Shown piece after piece: positions 61,324 through 64,000 of a stretch of DNA of 64,000 nucleotides. The position numbers were made by a program, and so were the translations under genes. The stretch is from Candidatus Zixiibacteriota bacterium (lineage in GTDB: Bacteria; Zixibacteria; MSB-5A5; GN15; FEB-12): positions 259,089 to 323,088 of the forward strand of contig JAOUBJ010000001.1 of the NCBI GenBank assembly GCA_029860345.1. Reading direction: 5' to 3'. The number at the start of each line of letters is the position of its first letter. Position 1 is the stretch's first letter. The notes under the pieces are model-generated. The model saw only the letters and a program-made list of their open reading frames with translations, did no database searches and was not told the origin of the DNA.

Positions 61324-62717
61324 GTATACGGATTCTGTTGGCCGATGACGACGCGGCTTTGTTGCGGGTAATCCAATACAAACTGAAGCAGCGGCAATTC
61401 GATGTCACCGCTGTGGCCGATGGTGCCTTGGCCCTGAAAGCGCTGAACGGTGGGCGCTACGACCTGTTGTTGTCCGACATGCGTATGCCCAAACTGAGCG
61501 GGATCGAATTGCTTGAACGGGCGAAACAGATTCAGCCCGACCTGGAAGTCATTCTGATCACGGCCTTCGCGACTATATCGCAGGCTGTCGAGGCGGTCAA
61601 GCTGGGCGCCTTTGACTATCTGACCAAACCGTTTGAGGACGAACAGTTGTTCGTGGCCATCGACAAGGCGCTGAAATTTCGTGATCTGCAAGATGAAAAC
61701 AGGTATCTCAAAGGTCAGCTATCCGGTCGCGACTATCTGGACGGCATCGTGGGCGTATCACCGCAGTATCGCAAGATGATGTCCCTTGTTGAGAAGATTG
61801 CGCCAACCGATGCAACGGTGTTGCTGACCGGTCCTTCCGGCACCGGCAAAGAAGTGATTGCGCGGGCTATTCATCACCGCAGCCGCCGCGGTCAGAACGA
61901 TTTTATCGCCGTCAACTGCGCCGCCATTCCCAGGGAGTTGATCGAATCGGAACTGTTCGGTCATGTCAAAGGTGCTTTCACCGGCGCTATCAAAGACAAG
62001 CGCGGGAAGTTCGAGCTGGCTGAGGGCGGAAGCCTGTTACTGGATGAAATCGGCGACCTCTCTACCGATCTGCAAGCCAAGTTGCTCCGAGTTATACAAG
62101 AGCGGGTAGTCGAGCCGTTGGGGTCTGAGTCCAGGCGAGAAATCGATGTGCGTCTGATGGCGGCCACCAATGTCGACATGAGGAAACAAGTGGCTTCGGG
62201 GAAGTTTCGCGAGGATCTGTTCTACCGCCTCAATGTCATACCGATCCATGTCCCGCCGCTGACCGAACGGCGTGAAGACATTCCCATCCTGGTCCGGGAG
62301 TTTCTTAGCCGTTTTGCCGCCGGAAGTGAGATTCGGGTGGCCGATGATCTCATGAGAACTCTCGTAGAACATTCCTGGCCGGGAAATATCCGCGAACTTG
62401 AAAACCTGACGGAACGAATGGTAATCCTGCGCCGGTCAGATGAACTAACGTTGGCTGATCTACCGGCCGAGTTCGATAAACTGCTCACCGCGGAATCCCC
62501 GGCGACCGATCCATCGACCAGTGAGAGTCTTACCTTTCATGAGGCTGAGAAAAAACTGATTCTGGGGGCTCTGGCAAAATCGGCCGGTAACAAGTCTCTG
62601 GCGGCCAAAAACCTCAACATTCCACGGCATGTACTTGTTTATCGAATGAAGAAGTACGGTCTGTTCTACGACAGCGATCAGCAGTCGTCTCGCTCTTCCG
62701 GCGCATCTGAATCGTAG
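61320..62717 (+). CDS. Sigma-54-dependent response regulator (NtrC/ZraR type)
   Basis: The 465-residue protein has a receiver domain (about 3-120; LLSDMRMPKLSG with the phospho-acceptor). The AAA+ domain (about 140-380) has Walker A GPSGTGKE, an intact GAFTGA loop, Walker B GGSLLLDEIG and REDLFYRL. A Fis-type helix-turn-helix is near the end (GNKSLAAKNLNIPRHVLVYRM). It is complete for sigma-54 activation, unlike the regulator at 46289. It is coupled to the sensor gene. Likely targets are the divergent efflux operon and perhaps its own operon. Confidence 0.9.
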   Translation: MSIRILLADDDAALLRVIQYKLKQRQFDVTAVADGALALKALNGGRYDLLLSDMRMPKLSGIELLERAKQIQPDLEVILITAFATISQAVEAVKLGAFDYLTKPFEDEQLFVAIDKALKFRDLQDENRYLKGQLSGRDYLDGIVGVSPQYRKMMSLVEKIAPTDATVLLTGPSGTGKEVIARAIHHRSRRGQNDFIAVNCAAIPRELIESELFGHVKGAFTGAIKDKRGKFELAEGGSLLLDEIGDLSTDLQAKLLRVIQERVVEPLGSESRREIDVRLMAATNVDMRKQVASGKFREDLFYRLNVIPIHVPPLTERREDIPILVREFLSRFAAGSEIRVADDLMRTLVEHSWPGNIRELENLTERMVILRRSDELTLADLPAEFDKLLTAESPATDPSTSESLTFHEAEKKLILGALAKSAGNKSLAAKNLNIPRHVLVYRMKKYGLFYDSDQQSSRSSGASES

Positions 62718-62922
62718 GTCAGGACCACAGCGGTGCTGACTTGTCGTGCGATGTTAGGTCCGTAAAGGACCTGACCTGCAAAATTGCTCAATTCGTCGTG
62801 TGGCATGTGGTATGAGATTGCCGCGCTCCCTCCGGTCGCTCGCAATGACGTAAAACCGGACATTTCTATCTTGCTAAAAACCGGACATTTCTATTTTGCC
62901 TTGACCCCCACTAGTGGGTGGC
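62718..62922. repeat. Intergenic repeats with a tandem 25-bp repeat
   Basis: GTCAGGACCACAGCGGTGCTGAC at 62718-62740 and GGTCCGTAAAGGACC at 62758-62772 are hairpins of a family also at 38532-38554. A TATGAGATTGCCGCGCTC...CGCTCGCAATGAC element is at 62811-62850. AAACCGGACATTTCTAT(C/T)TTGC occurs twice in tandem, at 62853-62874 and 62878-62899. A CCCACTAGTGGG palindrome follows at 62907-62918. Confidence 0.65.
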
Positions 62923-62950
62923 TTGACAGTGAACACCATTGTCCTATATT
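62923..62950 (+). promoter_or_regulatory. Sigma-70-type promoter of the TonB receptor gene
   Basis: TTGACA (62923-62928) and TATATT (62945-62950) are 16 bp apart, giving a start near 62957. A GGAGAG site lies at 62983-62988. Confidence 0.7.
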
Positions 62951-62995
62951 ACCTGACACCAAACGTGCAGACGAACTCAAACGGAGAGCCTCAAG

Positions 62996-64000
62996 ATGCA
63001 ACACCGCCCGGGCGCCAAAGTACTCCTAACTGTCATTCTAACTATATCGCTCGTCAAAATCTCTGCCTCGACAAACGGAGCGCCTGTCGAACCGGTCGAC
63101 TCTTTAAGCCTCTTCGCTCAGCCCATCGAGGTGGAGGGGATGGTGATACGAGCCAATCGCATCCCGCTAACGGAACTGAGAATCCCGGCCGCTGCGACAG
63201 TTGTTCATCTTGATGATTCTCAACCGACGGCTATGGGCACTACCGGTGACCTCATGGCCCGACTGCCCGGTCTTAGAGCCTACCCAAGCGGCAATCGTTG
63301 GGGCCGGGCCAATGTCGATGTCCGCGGCTTTGCCGGCGGTGGCCAGGCGCAGTACCTGAAAGTTACCTACGACGGCATTCCGATCAATCGGGTCGCCTCC
63401 GGGCTGGTGAACTGGGCGGCGCTCGATCCGGCCGACCTGGATCGTGTCGAGGCAATCAACGGACCGGTTTCGGCGCAGTACGGCGATTTCGGTTTCGGCG
63501 GTCTGCTGGCGCTGACGAGTAGTTGGTTGCCGGATGATCGACGGGCAAAGGTGACGGCGAGCTATGGTTCATTCGATGCGGTCGCTATTCATGGGCAAGC
63601 GACTCATAGGTTTGAAGAAGGCCGGGCGCATCTGACTCTGTCGCAGAAACAAAGTGACGGTTGGCGTCGACACAGTCGGATTCGCGCCGAGAAAGTGGGT
63701 GTCAAGGTGCAACACAGTCTCGGCCACCGTGGCCGACTCAGCGCGCTGTTCAACTGGGCGCACACCGACGAAAAAGTGCCGGGCGCTGTTACTCAGGAAC
63801 AACTCGACACAGACCGCACCGATGCCGCTCGGGACTGGGCGGGGACGATCCTGCCGGACCAATCAGACTCAAAAGATATACTGGCCGGACTGGCCGCCGA
63901 CTTCTCGCTCGGTACTGATCATGAACTGAAGTCCCAGGTGTACTTGACTTCGTCAAGCGGCGATAGAACTGTTACCATAATCCGATCGGTTGACTCCGAA
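62996..64000 (+). CDS. TonB-dependent outer-membrane receptor (partial, cut by window end)
   Basis: The frame is open from the ATG at 62996 to the window end (335 codons, no stop). It has a signal peptide (hydrophobic VLLTVILTISLVKISA) and then a plug domain. Plug landmarks are TTGDLMARLPGLRAYPSGN, VDVRGFAGGGQAQYLKVTYDGIPIN and DLDRVEAINGPVSAQYGDFGFGGLLALTS. The first barrel strands follow. Such receptors import siderophores, vitamins or sugars using TonB energy; the ligand is unknown. No TonB box can be identified with certainty. Typical receptors have 600-800 residues, so roughly half is missing. Confidence 0.85.
   Translation, partial: MQHRPGAKVLLTVILTISLVKISASTNGAPVEPVDSLSLFAQPIEVEGMVIRANRIPLTELRIPAAATVVHLDDSQPTAMGTTGDLMARLPGLRAYPSGNRWGRANVDVRGFAGGGQAQYLKVTYDGIPINRVASGLVNWAALDPADLDRVEAINGPVSAQYGDFGFGGLLALTSSWLPDDRRAKVTASYGSFDAVAIHGQATHRFEEGRAHLTLSQKQSDGWRRHSRIRAEKVGVKVQHSLGHRGRLSALFNWAHTDEKVPGAVTQEQLDTDRTDAARDWAGTILPDQSDSKDILAGLAADFSLGTDHELKSQVYLTSSSGDRTVTIIRSVDSE

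Overview
The window looks like a chromosomal segment of an uncultured, didermic, heterotrophic bacterium, probably of the FCB group. Candidate phylum Zixibacteria is my best guess, but it is an inference from style, not from a marker search. The evidence is: secreted enzymes ending in paired dockerin-like repeats of the form DIxDLVYLVDYMFxGGPxP, with no cohesin in view; outer-membrane proteins (a porin, a TolC-family channel, a TonB-dependent receptor); sigma-54 regulators; and intergenic gaps packed with short palindromic repeats. No rRNA, tRNA, CRISPR array, insertion sequence or prophage gene was recognised. Most genes from 1.6 to 38.4 kb, apart from rpsT, lie on the minus strand.

Region by region. 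0-8.5 kb: a dockerin-bearing PQQ-type sugar dehydrogenase, then housekeeping genes (NUDIX hydrolase, M24 peptidase, metallo-beta-lactamase-fold hydrolase, threonine aldolase, cold-shock protein, CTP-type lipid kinase, parvulin lipoprotein). 8.9-14.8 kb: a type IV pilus motor operon pilB-pilT-pilC-pilS. 14.9-20.5 kb: a dense cluster with an MglA-type GTPase, four roadblock/LC7 proteins of four architectures (solo, solo, membrane-fused, TPR-fused), a small membrane protein and a PATAN/DUF4388 protein. 20.7-24.8 kb: ComEC with a metal-site-less C-terminal domain, MurJ, and divergent rpsT. 25-29 kb: two unfamiliar proteins embedded in repeats. 29.2-34.9 kb: two tandem M28 peptidase paralogues with dockerins. 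35-38.4 kb: a small hypothetical protein, a hotdog thioesterase, a lipoprotein and ornithine carbamoyltransferase. 39.2-44.8 kb: plus-strand genes: two small membrane proteins, a porin, an octaheme hydroxylamine-oxidoreductase-like cytochrome, and a five-helix membrane protein whose promoter copies that of the cytochrome. 45-52 kb: a ComB-type phosphatase and a two-component pair with a 1505-residue sensor. 52.3-62.7 kb: a heavy-metal RND efflux operon (TolC, YHS protein, CusB, CusA) divergent from an NtrB/NtrC-type pair. 63-64 kb: the start of a TonB-dependent receptor, cut by the window edge.

How the genes may work together. The pilus ATPases, the MglA/roadblock/PATAN cluster and ComEC lie head to tail on one strand, which suggests one functional block for pilus polarity, twitching and DNA uptake. 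This is the most interesting multi-gene system here. The cytochrome and the five-helix protein share an upstream layout: a TTGAC-N4-GTCAA-type dyad whose centre lies the same distance from an identical GTTAAT hexamer. That fits a CRP/FNR-type activator at -41.5. The metal efflux operon has a near-consensus -24/-12 promoter and three AT-rich sites 20-23 bp apart further upstream, which fits control by the divergent sigma-54 regulator. At least nine families of short palindromic repeats fill the intergenic regions; one copy supplies the stop codon of a gene.
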